A stretch of 33,169 nt of DNA from Pedobacter sp. ASV12 (GCF_016429155.1 NZ_JAELUC010000040.1:1-33169); one strand, 5' to 3'; shown: positions 16,109 to 24,577, counted from the stretch's first letter. A program made the numbers and translations. Notes: generated by a model from the letters alone, not told the origin.

Positions 16109-16732
16109 ATGGCACATCAAATACCAGAAGACGGCACATTGCTTCCACTCATGGAAGAATTCTATACCATACAAGGCGAGGGATTTAATACGGGAAAAGC
16201 GGCTTATTTTATCCGCTTGGGCGGTTGCGACGTGGGTTGCCATTGGTGCGACGTGAAGGAAAGCTGGGATGCCGAACTGCACGCCTTGACTGCTGCCGAC
16301 GATATCGTGGCCAAAGCCGTAACCTATCCCGGAAAAGCCGTGGTAGTAACCGGCGGCGAGCCCTTGATCTATAACTTGGATTACCTCACCAAAAAACTGC
16401 AGGAACAAGGTATACTGACTTTCATTGAAACTTCCGGCGCCTATCCGCTTTCGGGGTCTTGGGACTGGATCTGCCTTTCGCCCAAAAAATTCAAGGCACC
16501 GCGACCAGACATCACTCCTTTTGCCAACGAGCTTAAGGTGATCGTATTCAACAAAAGCGATTTCGATTGGGCCGAAAAATACGCGGCTACCGTTTCGCCA
16601 AATTGCAAGCTGTATTTGCAACCCGAATGGTCGAAAGCCAAAGAAATGACACCTTTGATTGTTGACTATGTAATGGCCAATCCGAAGTGGGAAATCTCCC
16701 TGCAAACGCACAAATTCCTCAACATTCCTTAA
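16109..16732 (+). CDS. queE: 7-carboxy-7-deazaguanine synthase QueE (radical SAM)
   Basis: The product has 207 residues. The radical SAM cluster motif is C40-D-V-G-C44-H-W-C47 (CxxxCxxC), preceded by YTIQGEGFNTGKAAYFIRLGG and followed by VVTGGEPLIY, as in QueE. The enzyme converts 6-carboxy-tetrahydropterin into CDG, the third step to preQ0 and queuosine, in the cytoplasm. I use ATG 16109; the longer frame begins inside the -7 promoter element. It is divergent from the lipoprotein gene and lies 51 bases before the OmpA-family gene. No other que genes are beside it, but a queuosine-precursor transporter lies at the left edge of the window. Confidence 0.93.
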   Translation: MAHQIPEDGTLLPLMEEFYTIQGEGFNTGKAAYFIRLGGCDVGCHWCDVKESWDAELHALTAADDIVAKAVTYPGKAVVVTGGEPLIYNLDYLTKKLQEQGILTFIETSGAYPLSGSWDWICLSPKKFKAPRPDITPFANELKVIVFNKSDFDWAEKYAATVSPNCKLYLQPEWSKAKEMTPLIVDYVMANPKWEISLQTHKFLNIP

Positions 16733-16783
16733 TTAATTCGAGATTTTATTTACATTAGTCTATTACCAAGTGGCAATGGGCTA

Positions 16784-18682
16784 ATGAATAAATACCTGAT
16801 CTTGTTTTTATGCTGTTTGATGGCTTTGGCAACAAAAGCCCAAAATTCTGCCGTAAAAAAGGCCCAAAATAGTTTTGACGATGCCCAGCAATACCTCAGG
16901 CAAAACATCTACGACGAGGGCATCAAATATTTGGAAGAAGCCGTAAAAGCCGATCCCAAATTTCAGCTGGCCTACATCCAGTTGGGCGATGTGTACCGCA
17001 GGATGAAAGACCATGGAAAAGCTAAGGCAAACTATGCCAAAGCAGTAGCATCGGCACCTACCGTTGAAGCAAGGGTTTATTATGTGCTGGGCGAAAGTGA
17101 GCTTCTGACCGGAGATTATGCCAATGCCAAAAAACATTTTGAAAGCTATAAGCAGCAATATACCGGCGCTGACCAAGACCTGGTTAAAAAGGCCACTAAA
17201 TATATTATTGATTGTGATTTTGCCGTCGCAACCCTCAAAACCCCCGAAAAGTACGAACCCATTAACATGGGCTTTTACATTAACAGTGCCAACCGCGATT
17301 ATTTTCCGGCATTAACCGCCGATGGACAGACCATTATCTTTACCCGGGTGGTGGATGGCAATGAAGATTTTTATGTCTCAACCAAAAAAAACAACGAATG
17401 GCAAAAGGCACAGCCCCTGAGCAACAACATCAATACGCCAAACTATAACGAAGGGGCGCAATCGATCTCTCCAGATGGCAAATACCTGTTTTTTACGGGT
17501 TGCAACCGCCCCGATGGCATGGGCCGATGCGACATCTATGTGTCGAGAAAAGAAGGCAACGATTGGGGAAAGGCCATTAACCTGGGCAAAGTGATCAATT
17601 CGGAATATTGGGAATCGCAGCCTTCCATCAGTCCTGACGGGAGCACGCTTTATTTTGTAAGCAACAGACCGGGGGGCTTGGGTGGCTACGATATCTGGAA
17701 AAGTACGCTTACCGACGAAGGGCAATGGACCGAGCCGATTAACCTGGGTCCCAATATCAATACGCCTTACGACGAGAATACACCTTTTATGCACGCCGAT
17801 GGCAAAACGCTTTACTTTTCTTCCGACGGCTGGCCCGGCTTGGGCAACAAAGACATTTTTTACAGCCGGATGAACAACCAGGGCGAGTTTGCTAAGCCTA
17901 TCAATTTAGGCTACCCGATCAATACCTTCAACGAAGAGATTGGGCTTATTGTTACTGCCGATGGCACAGAAGGCCTTTTCTCTTCGAACATAGACAACGG
18001 AGGCTTCGGCGACTTGGATATTTATCATTTTCAAATGCCCGAAAAGTACAAGCCTTTGCCGGTTACCTACGTCAAGGGAGTGGTCAAAGACAGGGAAACC
18101 AAACAATTGCTCGAAGCCAATGTAATGGTTATCGATTTGAAGACCAATAATACGATGTTCAACGATTTTACATCGAGCGAAACCGGCGATTTTTTAGCGG
18201 TAATGCCTATTGGAAGCGATTATTCTTTTAATGTAGAGGCAAACGGCTATCTGTTCTACTCGCAACATTTCGAACTGAAGGCCGCTAATGCCAATAAGCC
18301 TTACGAAGTGGAAATTTTAATGGATAAAATCAAGGTGGGCGGCGAAGTAACCCTACACAATATCTTTTTCGATACCAACAAATACGAACTCCTGCCCGCT
18401 TCGATGGTTGAATTGCATCTCCTAGTGGAATTGCTCAAAAACAACGAAAACGTGGCCATAGAAATACAAGGCCATACCGATAATGTGGGTGACGCCAAAA
18501 TGAACGAGAAACTATCGGAAAACCGCGCAAAGGCCGTTTACGATTTTCTGGTTAAAAACGGAATTGCCACCAAGCGCCTCACGTTTAAAGGCTACGGCGA
18601 AACCAAGCCTCGCTTTGACAACAGCACCGATGAAGGTAGACAACAAAACCGCCGAACAGAATTTAGAATAACCAAAAACTAG
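16784..18682 (+). CDS. PorE-like TPR / beta-propeller / CRD / OmpA-domain protein
   Basis: This is a 632-residue exported protein (signal ending ATKAQ). Domains in order are: helical TPR repeats (about 25-145), a PD40/WD40-like propeller (about 160-415, with repeated SPDGKYLFFTG, SPDGSTLYFVSNRPGG and HADGKTLYFSSDGWPG blades), a carboxypeptidase-regulatory-like domain (about 425-510), and an OmpA C-terminal peptidoglycan-binding domain (about 523-632, IQGHTDNVG and LSENRAKAVYDFL). This order is the architecture of PorE, the type IX secretion component that anchors the machine to peptidoglycan. PorE of Porphyromonas is a lipoprotein; here no clear lipobox is seen, so it may be a paralogue. A two-base gap separates it from the DUF6526 gene. 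Confidence 0.88.
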   Translation: MNKYLILFLCCLMALATKAQNSAVKKAQNSFDDAQQYLRQNIYDEGIKYLEEAVKADPKFQLAYIQLGDVYRRMKDHGKAKANYAKAVASAPTVEARVYYVLGESELLTGDYANAKKHFESYKQQYTGADQDLVKKATKYIIDCDFAVATLKTPEKYEPINMGFYINSANRDYFPALTADGQTIIFTRVVDGNEDFYVSTKKNNEWQKAQPLSNNINTPNYNEGAQSISPDGKYLFFTGCNRPDGMGRCDIYVSRKEGNDWGKAINLGKVINSEYWESQPSISPDGSTLYFVSNRPGGLGGYDIWKSTLTDEGQWTEPINLGPNINTPYDENTPFMHADGKTLYFSSDGWPGLGNKDIFYSRMNNQGEFAKPINLGYPINTFNEEIGLIVTADGTEGLFSSNIDNGGFGDLDIYHFQMPEKYKPLPVTYVKGVVKDRETKQLLEANVMVIDLKTNNTMFNDFTSSETGDFLAVMPIGSDYSFNVEANGYLFYSQHFELKAANANKPYEVEILMDKIKVGGEVTLHNIFFDTNKYELLPASMVELHLLVELLKNNENVAIEIQGHTDNVGDAKMNEKLSENRAKAVYDFLVKNGIATKRLTFKGYGETKPRFDNSTDEGRQQNRRTEFRITKN

Positions 18683-18684
18683 CC

Positions 18685-19101
18685 ATGCCACAAAATTTCA
18701 ACAACCACAAAAGGTTCAGTCCGCCTTACCATTTCTTTACGGTTCCCTTAATCTTTACCGGATTGGGATTTTCAGTGTACGCCTTTGTAAAAACGCCAGA
18801 CCTCACCCATGGATTAATTGTACTGGCCTTTTTGCTCATCGGCATCATTGGACTTTTTGCCCGTTTCTTTTCGCTTCGTGTACAAGACCGCGCGGCCAGG
18901 GCCGACGAACGGCTGCGCTATTACATCCTCACGGGAAAAATGCTTCCAGCGACCTTGAGAATGGGACAAATTCTGGCTTTGCGTTTTGCCAGCGACGAAG
19001 AATTTGCAACCTTGGTTGACCAAACATTAGCCGAACAGCTTTCGCCCACCGAAATCAAAAAAGCCATTAAAAACTGGCGTGGCGATTACCATAGGATTTA
19101 A
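18685..19101 (+). CDS. DUF6526 family membrane protein
   Basis: The product has 138 residues, with two membrane segments (about 16-35 and 43-62) and a soluble C-terminal half. The pattern HYFTVPL-like N-terminus, FFSLRVQDRAARADERLRYYILTGK and the ending EIKKAIKNWRGDYHRI fit the small Bacteroidota family I know as DUF6526. Function is unknown. The start is two bases after the PorE-like gene's stop, so it should be expressed with it. Confidence 0.8.
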   Translation: MPQNFNNHKRFSPPYHFFTVPLIFTGLGFSVYAFVKTPDLTHGLIVLAFLLIGIIGLFARFFSLRVQDRAARADERLRYYILTGKMLPATLRMGQILALRFASDEEFATLVDQTLAEQLSPTEIKKAIKNWRGDYHRI

Positions 19102-19135
19102 TGAGTTTAGATTTACGATTTTGGATTGGTCCTCT

Positions 19136-19177
19136 ATCGAAAGTATCATTGGCTCAAACCAATGATTGGCATTCGAT
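19136..19177. terminator. Extended hairpin between convergent DUF6526 gene and kdsA
   Basis: The inner stem ATCATTGG-CTCAAA-CCAATGAT (19145-19166) is enclosed by an outer pair ATCGAA/TTCGAT (19136-19141 and 19172-19177), with a small asymmetric internal loop. No long T run follows. It sits in the 104-base convergent gap, so a bidirectional terminator is the natural reading. Just before it (19104-19128) is the phrase TTTAGATTTACGATTTTGG, similar to the repeats upstream of kdsA. Confidence 0.5.
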
Positions 19178-19205
19178 CGTTAGGAATACCGGATTGCCAA
19201 GCACT

Positions 19206-20015
19206 TTAAATAACCGCTTGCCTAATTCTAACCAGTTTCACCAGTAAATCTTCTAGCAATGCCAAATTGAGCATATTTGCGCCATCAGATTTGGCATTGG
19301 CCGGATCAGGATGCGTTTCGATGAACAAACCATCAGCACCTACAGCAATAGCCGCCTTGGCAATGGTGGTAATCAGCTCAGGCTTGCCACCGGTTACGCC
19401 ACTGCTTTGGTTAGGTTGTTGCAAAGAGTGCGTACAATCCATGACCACCGGTACGCCAAAACCTTGCATTTCGGGCAAGCCACGATAATCTACAATCAGG
19501 TCTTGATAGCCAAAAGTATTGCCACGATCGGTTAAGATCACTCGGTTATTGCCCGAATCGTTGATTTTCTCTACAGCAAACTTCATCGAACCCGCCGAAA
19601 GGAATTGGCCTTTTTTTACGTTCACTACTTTGCCGGTTTGCGCTGCTGCAATCAGCAAATCGGTTTGCCTGCACAAAAAAGCGGGAATTTGCAGTACATC
19701 AACATAAGCGGCAGCCATAGCTGCCTCTCCGCTCTCGTGGATATCGGTTACGGTAGGCACATCGAAAGTCTTGCCTACTTTTTCCAAAATCTTCAAGGCT
19801 TTTTCATCGCCAATACCGGTAAAGGAACTGCCTTTGCTCCGGTTAGCCTTACGGTACGAACCTTTAAAAATATAGGGGATATTCAGCTTATCGGTTAGGG
19901 TTACGATTTTCTCTGCAATGCGCAGGGCAATTTCTTCGCCTTCGATAGCACAAGGGCCAGCCATTAAAAAGAAGTTGTTTGAATCTTGGTGTTTGAGTTT
20001 TTCTATGTTTAGCAT
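19206..20015 (-). CDS. kdsA: 3-deoxy-8-phosphooctulonate synthase (Kdo-8-P synthase)
   Basis: The product has 269 residues, a typical KdsA. Motifs include FFLMAGPCAIEGEE, FKGSYRKANRSKGSSFTGIG, TDIHE, DVLQIPAFLCRQTDLL, VNVKKGQFLSAGSMK, TDRGNTFGYQDL, DCTHSLQQPN and FIETHPDPANAKSDGAN. It condenses arabinose-5-phosphate with PEP to give Kdo-8-phosphate, for lipopolysaccharide core, in the cytoplasm. KdsD, which makes arabinose-5-phosphate, is encoded at 22413. The gene is downstream of recQ on the same strand, with a 119-base gap full of degenerate repeats that would form its leader. It is convergent with the DUF6526 gene. Confidence 0.97.
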   Translation of the reverse strand: MLNIEKLKHQDSNNFFLMAGPCAIEGEEIALRIAEKIVTLTDKLNIPYIFKGSYRKANRSKGSSFTGIGDEKALKILEKVGKTFDVPTVTDIHESGEAAMAAAYVDVLQIPAFLCRQTDLLIAAAQTGKVVNVKKGQFLSAGSMKFAVEKINDSGNNRVILTDRGNTFGYQDLIVDYRGLPEMQGFGVPVVMDCTHSLQQPNQSSGVTGGKPELITTIAKAAIAVGADGLFIETHPDPANAKSDGANMLNLALLEDLLVKLVRIRQAVI

Positions 20016-20024
20016 CTTGGGATT

Positions 20025-20131
20025 TTAGATTTTAGATCTACGATTTTAGATTTCTGATCGAGGATTTCAGATCGAGAATAGTTCCTAAATCTAAAATTGC
20101 AACCGTAAATCGTCAATCTTAAACCGTAAAT
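20025..20131. repeat. Degenerate AATCTAAAATC-type repeats upstream of kdsA
   Basis: Read on the minus strand, about 100 bases are made of variants of one phrase: GATTTACGGTTTAAGATTG, GATTTACGGTTGC, then CTCGATCTGAAATC, CTCGATCAGAAATC, TAAAATCGTAGATC and TAAAATCTAAAATC, the last four in steps of 14 bases. It lies between recQ and kdsA. The wording recurs in a short form on the other side of kdsA (19104-19128). No open frame or classical promoter is visible in it. Confidence 0.6.
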
Positions 20132-20134
20132 TAA

Positions 20135-22324
20135 TTAGTTTCCTAGTTCTGACATGAATTTGATACGCATCAATTGTATCTCTTCACGGGTATAATCATT
20201 TTCGCCCAAATCGCTCAGGGCATCGTCAATCGAATCGTTATCGGCCGCACGAAAATAATCAAATACCTCGTCTTGCCTGTCTTCATCAATGATTTCATCA
20301 ACAAAGTAGGAAAGATTTAGTTTGGTTCCCGAATTCACGATGGCTTCAACCTCCTTTAAAATATCAAAATAAGTGAGGCCTTTCGAGCGGGCAATATCCT
20401 CCAAGCCAATCTGACGGTCAATATTTTGGATAATCGAAACTTTAAGTGCCGATTTATTGGCTTGGGTTTTAATGACTAAGTCAATCGGTCTTTCGATATC
20501 ATTATCGTCCACATATTTTTTAATGAGCTCGATAAAAGGTGCGCCAAATTTGAGTGCCTTGCCATTGCCTACTCCCGAAATCTGTTTCAGCTCATCCATG
20601 GCAATCGGATAATGCGTACACATTTCTTCCAGCGACGGATCTTGGAACACCACAAAAGGCGGTACGTTTTTCTGCTTGGCAATTTTCTTGCGCAGGTCTT
20701 TCAGCAAGCCCAGCAGCTGCGTATCCAATGCACCCGTCCCTTGTTTTACCTCCTCTTCATCGTCTTCGCTTGCATTATCCAACTGCTCGTTGAGGATAAA
20801 TTTGAGGCTATACGGGTTTTCTATAAAATCCTTGCCTATTTTAGTAAGGTGCAACAATCCGTAGTTGTCAATATCCTTGGCTACAAAATTGTTCAGTACG
20901 GCTTGCCTGATCAGCGATTTCCACAACAGTTCGCCATCTTCTTTGCCCTGTCCAAATTCGGGCAGCTTGTTTTGCTCGTATGCAATGGTTTGGGCCGTTT
21001 CGTTGCCCATAAAGATATTGAGCAAATGCGCATCGTCAAATTTCTGTCCGGTGCTCTCGATCAGTTTCAACAAGGTAAGCAAATGCGTTTCGGCTTCGAA
21101 TTGTTGTTTGGGCTTCTTGCAGTTGTCGCACATGCAGTTACAACCGGTTTCGTTAAAGTTTTCGCCAAAGTAATGCAGGATCTGCTTACGGCGGCAAACG
21201 CCCGATTCGGCATAATCGATTACTTCTTTGAGTATCTGGGTACCAATTTCGCGTTCAGATACCGGCTTGTCTTTCATAAACTTGGCCAGCTTATCAACGT
21301 CTTTTTGCGCATAAAAGGCAATACAAACGCCTTCTCCTCCATCACGACCGGCCCTACCTGTTTCCTGGTAGTAGCCTTCCATGCTTTTCGGAATATCATG
21401 GTGGATCACAAAACGCACATCAGGCTTATCGATCCCCATACCAAAGGCAATGGTAGCCACAATCACTTCTACATCCTCCATCAGGAACTTGTCCTGGGTT
21501 TCGGCACGCACTTTGGGCTCTAAACCAGCGTGGTAAGGCAAGGCTTTGATGCCGTTAAGATTCAAGCTTTCCGCTACTTCCTCTACCTTTTTGCGGCTCA
21601 GGCAGTAAATAATGCCCGATTTACCGGTATTGTACTTGATGTAGCGGATCATTTCCTTGATTACGTCGCGCTTAGGGCGGATTTCGTAAAAAAGGTTAGG
21701 CCTGTTAAACGACGACTTGAACAAGGTTGCATCCGTCATTTGCAGGTTTTTGATAATGTCTTGCTGTACTTTTGGCGTGGCGGTGGCCGTTAGCGCAATA
21801 ATCGGGATTTCTTCTCCCAAGCCTGTAATCACCTGTCTGATTTTTCGGTACTCGGGCCTAAAATCGTGGCCCCATTCCGAAATACAATGGGCTTCGTCAA
21901 CCGCCACAAAAGAAATTTTGAGCAAACGCAAAAACTCTACGTTTTCCTGTTTGGCCAATGATTCTGGGGCTACATATAATAATTTGGTCTGTCCGTTCAG
22001 CAAATCGCTTTTTACCTGGGTAATTTCGGTTTTGTTGAGAGAAGAATTCAGAAAATGCGCAATACTATCGCTGCCGCCAAAGGCCCTCAACTGATCCACC
22101 TGGTTTTTCATCAGGGCAATCAGTGGCGAAATCACGATGGCGGTACCCTCGCTCATTAAAGCCGGCAACTGGTAGCAAATTGATTTGCCTCCGCCCGTAG
22201 GCATGATTACAAATGTGTTTTTGCCTTCTAAGATATTGGTAATAATGGGTTCCTGATCTCCCTTAAAATTGTCGAAACCGAAAAAAGTTTGCAGGTTATC
22301 AAACAACGACTTTTTCACGTCCAT
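20135..22324 (-). CDS. recQ: ATP-dependent DNA helicase RecQ
   Basis: The product has 729 residues. Helicase motif I is VIMPTGGGKSICYQLPAL and the DEAH box is AVDEAHCISEWGHDFRPEYR; GMGIDKPDVRFVIHHD and ETGRAGRDG are motifs V and VI. The zinc ligands CRRKQILHYFGE and CNCMCDNCKKP and the RQC winged helix follow. An HRDC domain covers about 505-590. A C-terminal extension of about 120 residues looks like the HTH_40 type and ends in an acidic stretch. It unwinds DNA 3' to 5' in recombination and fork repair. I use ATG 22324 (M-D-V-K-K-S-L-F); the longer frame needs a TTG at 22360 and lies in the promoter region. It is divergent from kdsD, an arrangement I recall as common in Bacteroidota. Confidence 0.96.
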   Translation of the reverse strand: MDVKKSLFDNLQTFFGFDNFKGDQEPIITNILEGKNTFVIMPTGGGKSICYQLPALMSEGTAIVISPLIALMKNQVDQLRAFGGSDSIAHFLNSSLNKTEITQVKSDLLNGQTKLLYVAPESLAKQENVEFLRLLKISFVAVDEAHCISEWGHDFRPEYRKIRQVITGLGEEIPIIALTATATPKVQQDIIKNLQMTDATLFKSSFNRPNLFYEIRPKRDVIKEMIRYIKYNTGKSGIIYCLSRKKVEEVAESLNLNGIKALPYHAGLEPKVRAETQDKFLMEDVEVIVATIAFGMGIDKPDVRFVIHHDIPKSMEGYYQETGRAGRDGGEGVCIAFYAQKDVDKLAKFMKDKPVSEREIGTQILKEVIDYAESGVCRRKQILHYFGENFNETGCNCMCDNCKKPKQQFEAETHLLTLLKLIESTGQKFDDAHLLNIFMGNETAQTIAYEQNKLPEFGQGKEDGELLWKSLIRQAVLNNFVAKDIDNYGLLHLTKIGKDFIENPYSLKFILNEQLDNASEDDEEEVKQGTGALDTQLLGLLKDLRKKIAKQKNVPPFVVFQDPSLEEMCTHYPIAMDELKQISGVGNGKALKFGAPFIELIKKYVDDNDIERPIDLVIKTQANKSALKVSIIQNIDRQIGLEDIARSKGLTYFDILKEVEAIVNSGTKLNLSYFVDEIIDEDRQDEVFDYFRAADNDSIDDALSDLGENDYTREEIQLMRIKFMSELGN

Positions 22325-22412
22325 TTTTTGTGTCAAATATTCTGTGCTATTATTGTTCAAAATAACATAATTTTGCAGTAATTGAAAGCATTAATATACT
22401 AATAAATTCTCT

Positions 22413-23378
22413 TTGAAAAGTAAAAAATCGATTATCGAAATAGCTGTTTCAACACTTAAGTTAGAATCAGATGCCATTTTAAACCTTTTACAACACGTTA
22501 ACGAAGATTTTGTAAAGATTGTTGACCTGATTTTAGAGAGTAAAGGAAGGGTAATTGTTACAGGAATAGGCAAAAGCGCCATCATTGCCCAAAAAATTGT
22601 TGCAACATTTAATTCTACGGGAACTCCTGCTATCTTCATGCACGCCGCCGATGCCGTACACGGCGACCTGGGCATGATCCAAAAAGACGATATCGTGATG
22701 TGCCTTTCCAAAAGTGGCAACACGCCCGAAATCAAGCTATTGGCTCCCTTGTTAAAACAGTCGGGCAATGTGTTGATCGGCATGCTAGGTTCGGTGGATT
22801 CTGATTTAGCCAAACAGGCAGACCTTATCCTTAATACCAGCGTAGAAAAAGAAGCCTGTCCGCATAATTTGGCTCCAACCACCAGTACTACGGCACAGTT
22901 AGCTATGGGCGATGCCCTGGCCATCTGCTTATTGGAAGCCAGGGAATTCAACACCGAAGATTTTGCGCGTTACCATCCCGGTGGCTCACTGGGCAAACGT
23001 TTGTACCTCAAGGCCGGAGATCTGGCGCTTAAAAACGAAAAACCAAGCATTTCGCCTTCGGCATCTGTAAAAGATGTCATTATTGAAATTAGCAAAAACC
23101 GTTTGGGCGCCGTTGTTGTTATTGCCGATGACAATATCTTGGGTGTGATCACCGATGGCGATATCAGAAGGATGTTAGAAAAGCATACCAACATCGAAAA
23201 CATTACGGCCACCGACCTGATGAACCGCAATCCCAAGAAAATTGACAAAAGCGAATTGGCCCTGCTTGCTTTAGAGGTAATCAAAAAGAACAACATTACG
23301 CAATTGCTCGTTACCGAAAACGGGCATTATTATGGAATGATACATTTACATGACCTTTTGCAGGAAGGAATTATTTAA
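22413..23378 (+). CDS. kdsD: D-arabinose-5-phosphate isomerase (KpsF/GutQ/KdsD family), TTG start
   Basis: The product has 321 residues. An SIS sugar-isomerase domain covers about 25-180 (GRVIVTGIGKSAIIAQKIVATFNSTGTP, LSKSGNTPEI), followed by ARYHPGGSLGKRL and two CBS domains (about 205-260 and 268-321). It converts ribulose-5-phosphate to arabinose-5-phosphate, the substrate of KdsA. The frame begins at TTG 22413; there is a stop (TAA, 22404-22406) just upstream and no in-frame ATG until about residue 70, inside the SIS domain. TTG (or less likely ATT) must therefore be the start. The manC-like gene follows after 20 bases and is probably co-transcribed. Confidence 0.94.
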   Translation: MKSKKSIIEIAVSTLKLESDAILNLLQHVNEDFVKIVDLILESKGRVIVTGIGKSAIIAQKIVATFNSTGTPAIFMHAADAVHGDLGMIQKDDIVMCLSKSGNTPEIKLLAPLLKQSGNVLIGMLGSVDSDLAKQADLILNTSVEKEACPHNLAPTTSTTAQLAMGDALAICLLEAREFNTEDFARYHPGGSLGKRLYLKAGDLALKNEKPSISPSASVKDVIIEISKNRLGAVVVIADDNILGVITDGDIRRMLEKHTNIENITATDLMNRNPKKIDKSELALLALEVIKKNNITQLLVTENGHYYGMIHLHDLLQEGII

Positions 23379-23398
23379 TTAAAGTCTATCTTAGCTAC

Positions 23399-24490
23399 AT
23401 GAATAAAAACAACTACGCATTAATCATGGCTGGTGGCGTTGGTAGCCGTTTTTGGCCAGTCAGCAGAACCGAATTCCCTAAACAGTTCATTGATTTTTTC
23501 GGCGTAGGAAAAACGCTTATTCAAAGTACTTACGATCGATTTTTACAGATATGTCCAGCGGAAAACATATTTATCGTAACCAACGAGCTTTATGTAGACC
23601 TGATCAAGGAACAGTTGCCTGCCTTAAGCGAGAACCAGATTTTGGCAGAACCCATTATGCGCAATACGGCACCCTGCATTGCCTATGGATCGATGAAGAT
23701 CGCCGAACTCAATCCTGATGCCGTCATCGTAGTAGCCCCATCCGACCATACCATAGCCAACCAAAAGGAATTTGTACGGGCCATCGAACAATCGATGGAG
23801 GCCGCTGCCCAAAACAAATGCCTCATCACGCTAGGCATTAAGCCCAACAGGCCCGATACCGGCTATGGCTATATCCAATACATCGACGAAGTGCTGGAAA
23901 GCGACGGCAGCATTCACAAAGTGAAAACCTTTACAGAGAAGCCCAATTTAGAACTGGCGCAGTCGTTTATTCAAAGCGGCGATTTCCTCTGGAATGCAGG
24001 CATTTTCATCTGGTCGGCCAAAGCCATTGCCAGTGCTTTCGAAAAGCATTTGCCCGATATGCACGACATTTTTAGACAGGGTACGCCTTTTTACAATACT
24101 GCCAACGAAATTACCTTTATCGCCAATGCCTACCTGCAGTGCACCAATATTTCGATCGATTTCGGAATCATGGAAAAAGCAGACAATGTGTATGTACTGC
24201 CTGCCGATTTTGGCTGGTCTGACCTGGGCACTTGGGCCTCTATTTACGAAATGGCCGAAAAAGATTATGTAGGCAACGCCGTAATCCCTTCTAAACAGGT
24301 CATGATGTTCGATTCATCCAACTGCATGGTCAATGTGCCTGAAGAAAAACTCGTGATTTTACAGGGCCTGCACAACTACATTGTGGTCGAGGCGAACAAC
24401 ACTTTGCTCATCTGCCCGCGTTCGGAAGAACAAAATGTAAAAAACATTGTAGCCGACGTCAAAGCGAAATTTGCCAATAAGTTTATTTAG
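23399..24490 (+). CDS. manC: Mannose-1-phosphate guanylyltransferase (GDP-mannose pyrophosphorylase)
   Basis: The product has 363 residues. The nucleotidyltransferase signature is LIMAGGVGSRFWPVSRTEFPKQF (about 8-30). Further motifs are VAPSDHTI, TLGIKPNRPDTGYGYIQ, FTEKPNLELAQSFIQSGDFLWNAGIFIW and FGWSDLGTWASIYE. It makes GDP-mannose from mannose-1-phosphate and GTP for capsule, LPS or glycoprotein sugars. It lacks the C-terminal phosphomannose isomerase domain of bifunctional ManC proteins, so the symbol is by family analogy. It starts 20 bases after kdsD. A near -7 element (TATCTTAG, 23387-23394) could give it its own promoter. Confidence 0.93.
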   Translation: MNKNNYALIMAGGVGSRFWPVSRTEFPKQFIDFFGVGKTLIQSTYDRFLQICPAENIFIVTNELYVDLIKEQLPALSENQILAEPIMRNTAPCIAYGSMKIAELNPDAVIVVAPSDHTIANQKEFVRAIEQSMEAAAQNKCLITLGIKPNRPDTGYGYIQYIDEVLESDGSIHKVKTFTEKPNLELAQSFIQSGDFLWNAGIFIWSAKAIASAFEKHLPDMHDIFRQGTPFYNTANEITFIANAYLQCTNISIDFGIMEKADNVYVLPADFGWSDLGTWASIYEMAEKDYVGNAVIPSKQVMMFDSSNCMVNVPEEKLVILQGLHNYIVVEANNTLLICPRSEEQNVKNIVADVKAKFANKFI

Positions 24491-24577
24491 CATTTTAACC
24501 TCAGCGTATTCGCTAAGTGCTTTCGCCACTTTTGTCTCTTCAAGGTTAGGAATGCGCTTAACATTTAACATGATCAA

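Noticed and set aside
20612..21523. Open frame of about 303 codons on the plus strand inside recQ
   Set aside because: It is antisense to conserved RecQ helicase, zinc and RQC motifs, so it is a shadow of that gene.
24359..24577. Minus-strand frame starting MLNVKRIPNLEETKVAKALSE upstream of the GNAT gene
   Set aside because: The first 30 residues look protein-like, but the rest is antisense to the manC C-terminus and no family is recognised. The intergenic part is better explained as degenerate phrase sequence.
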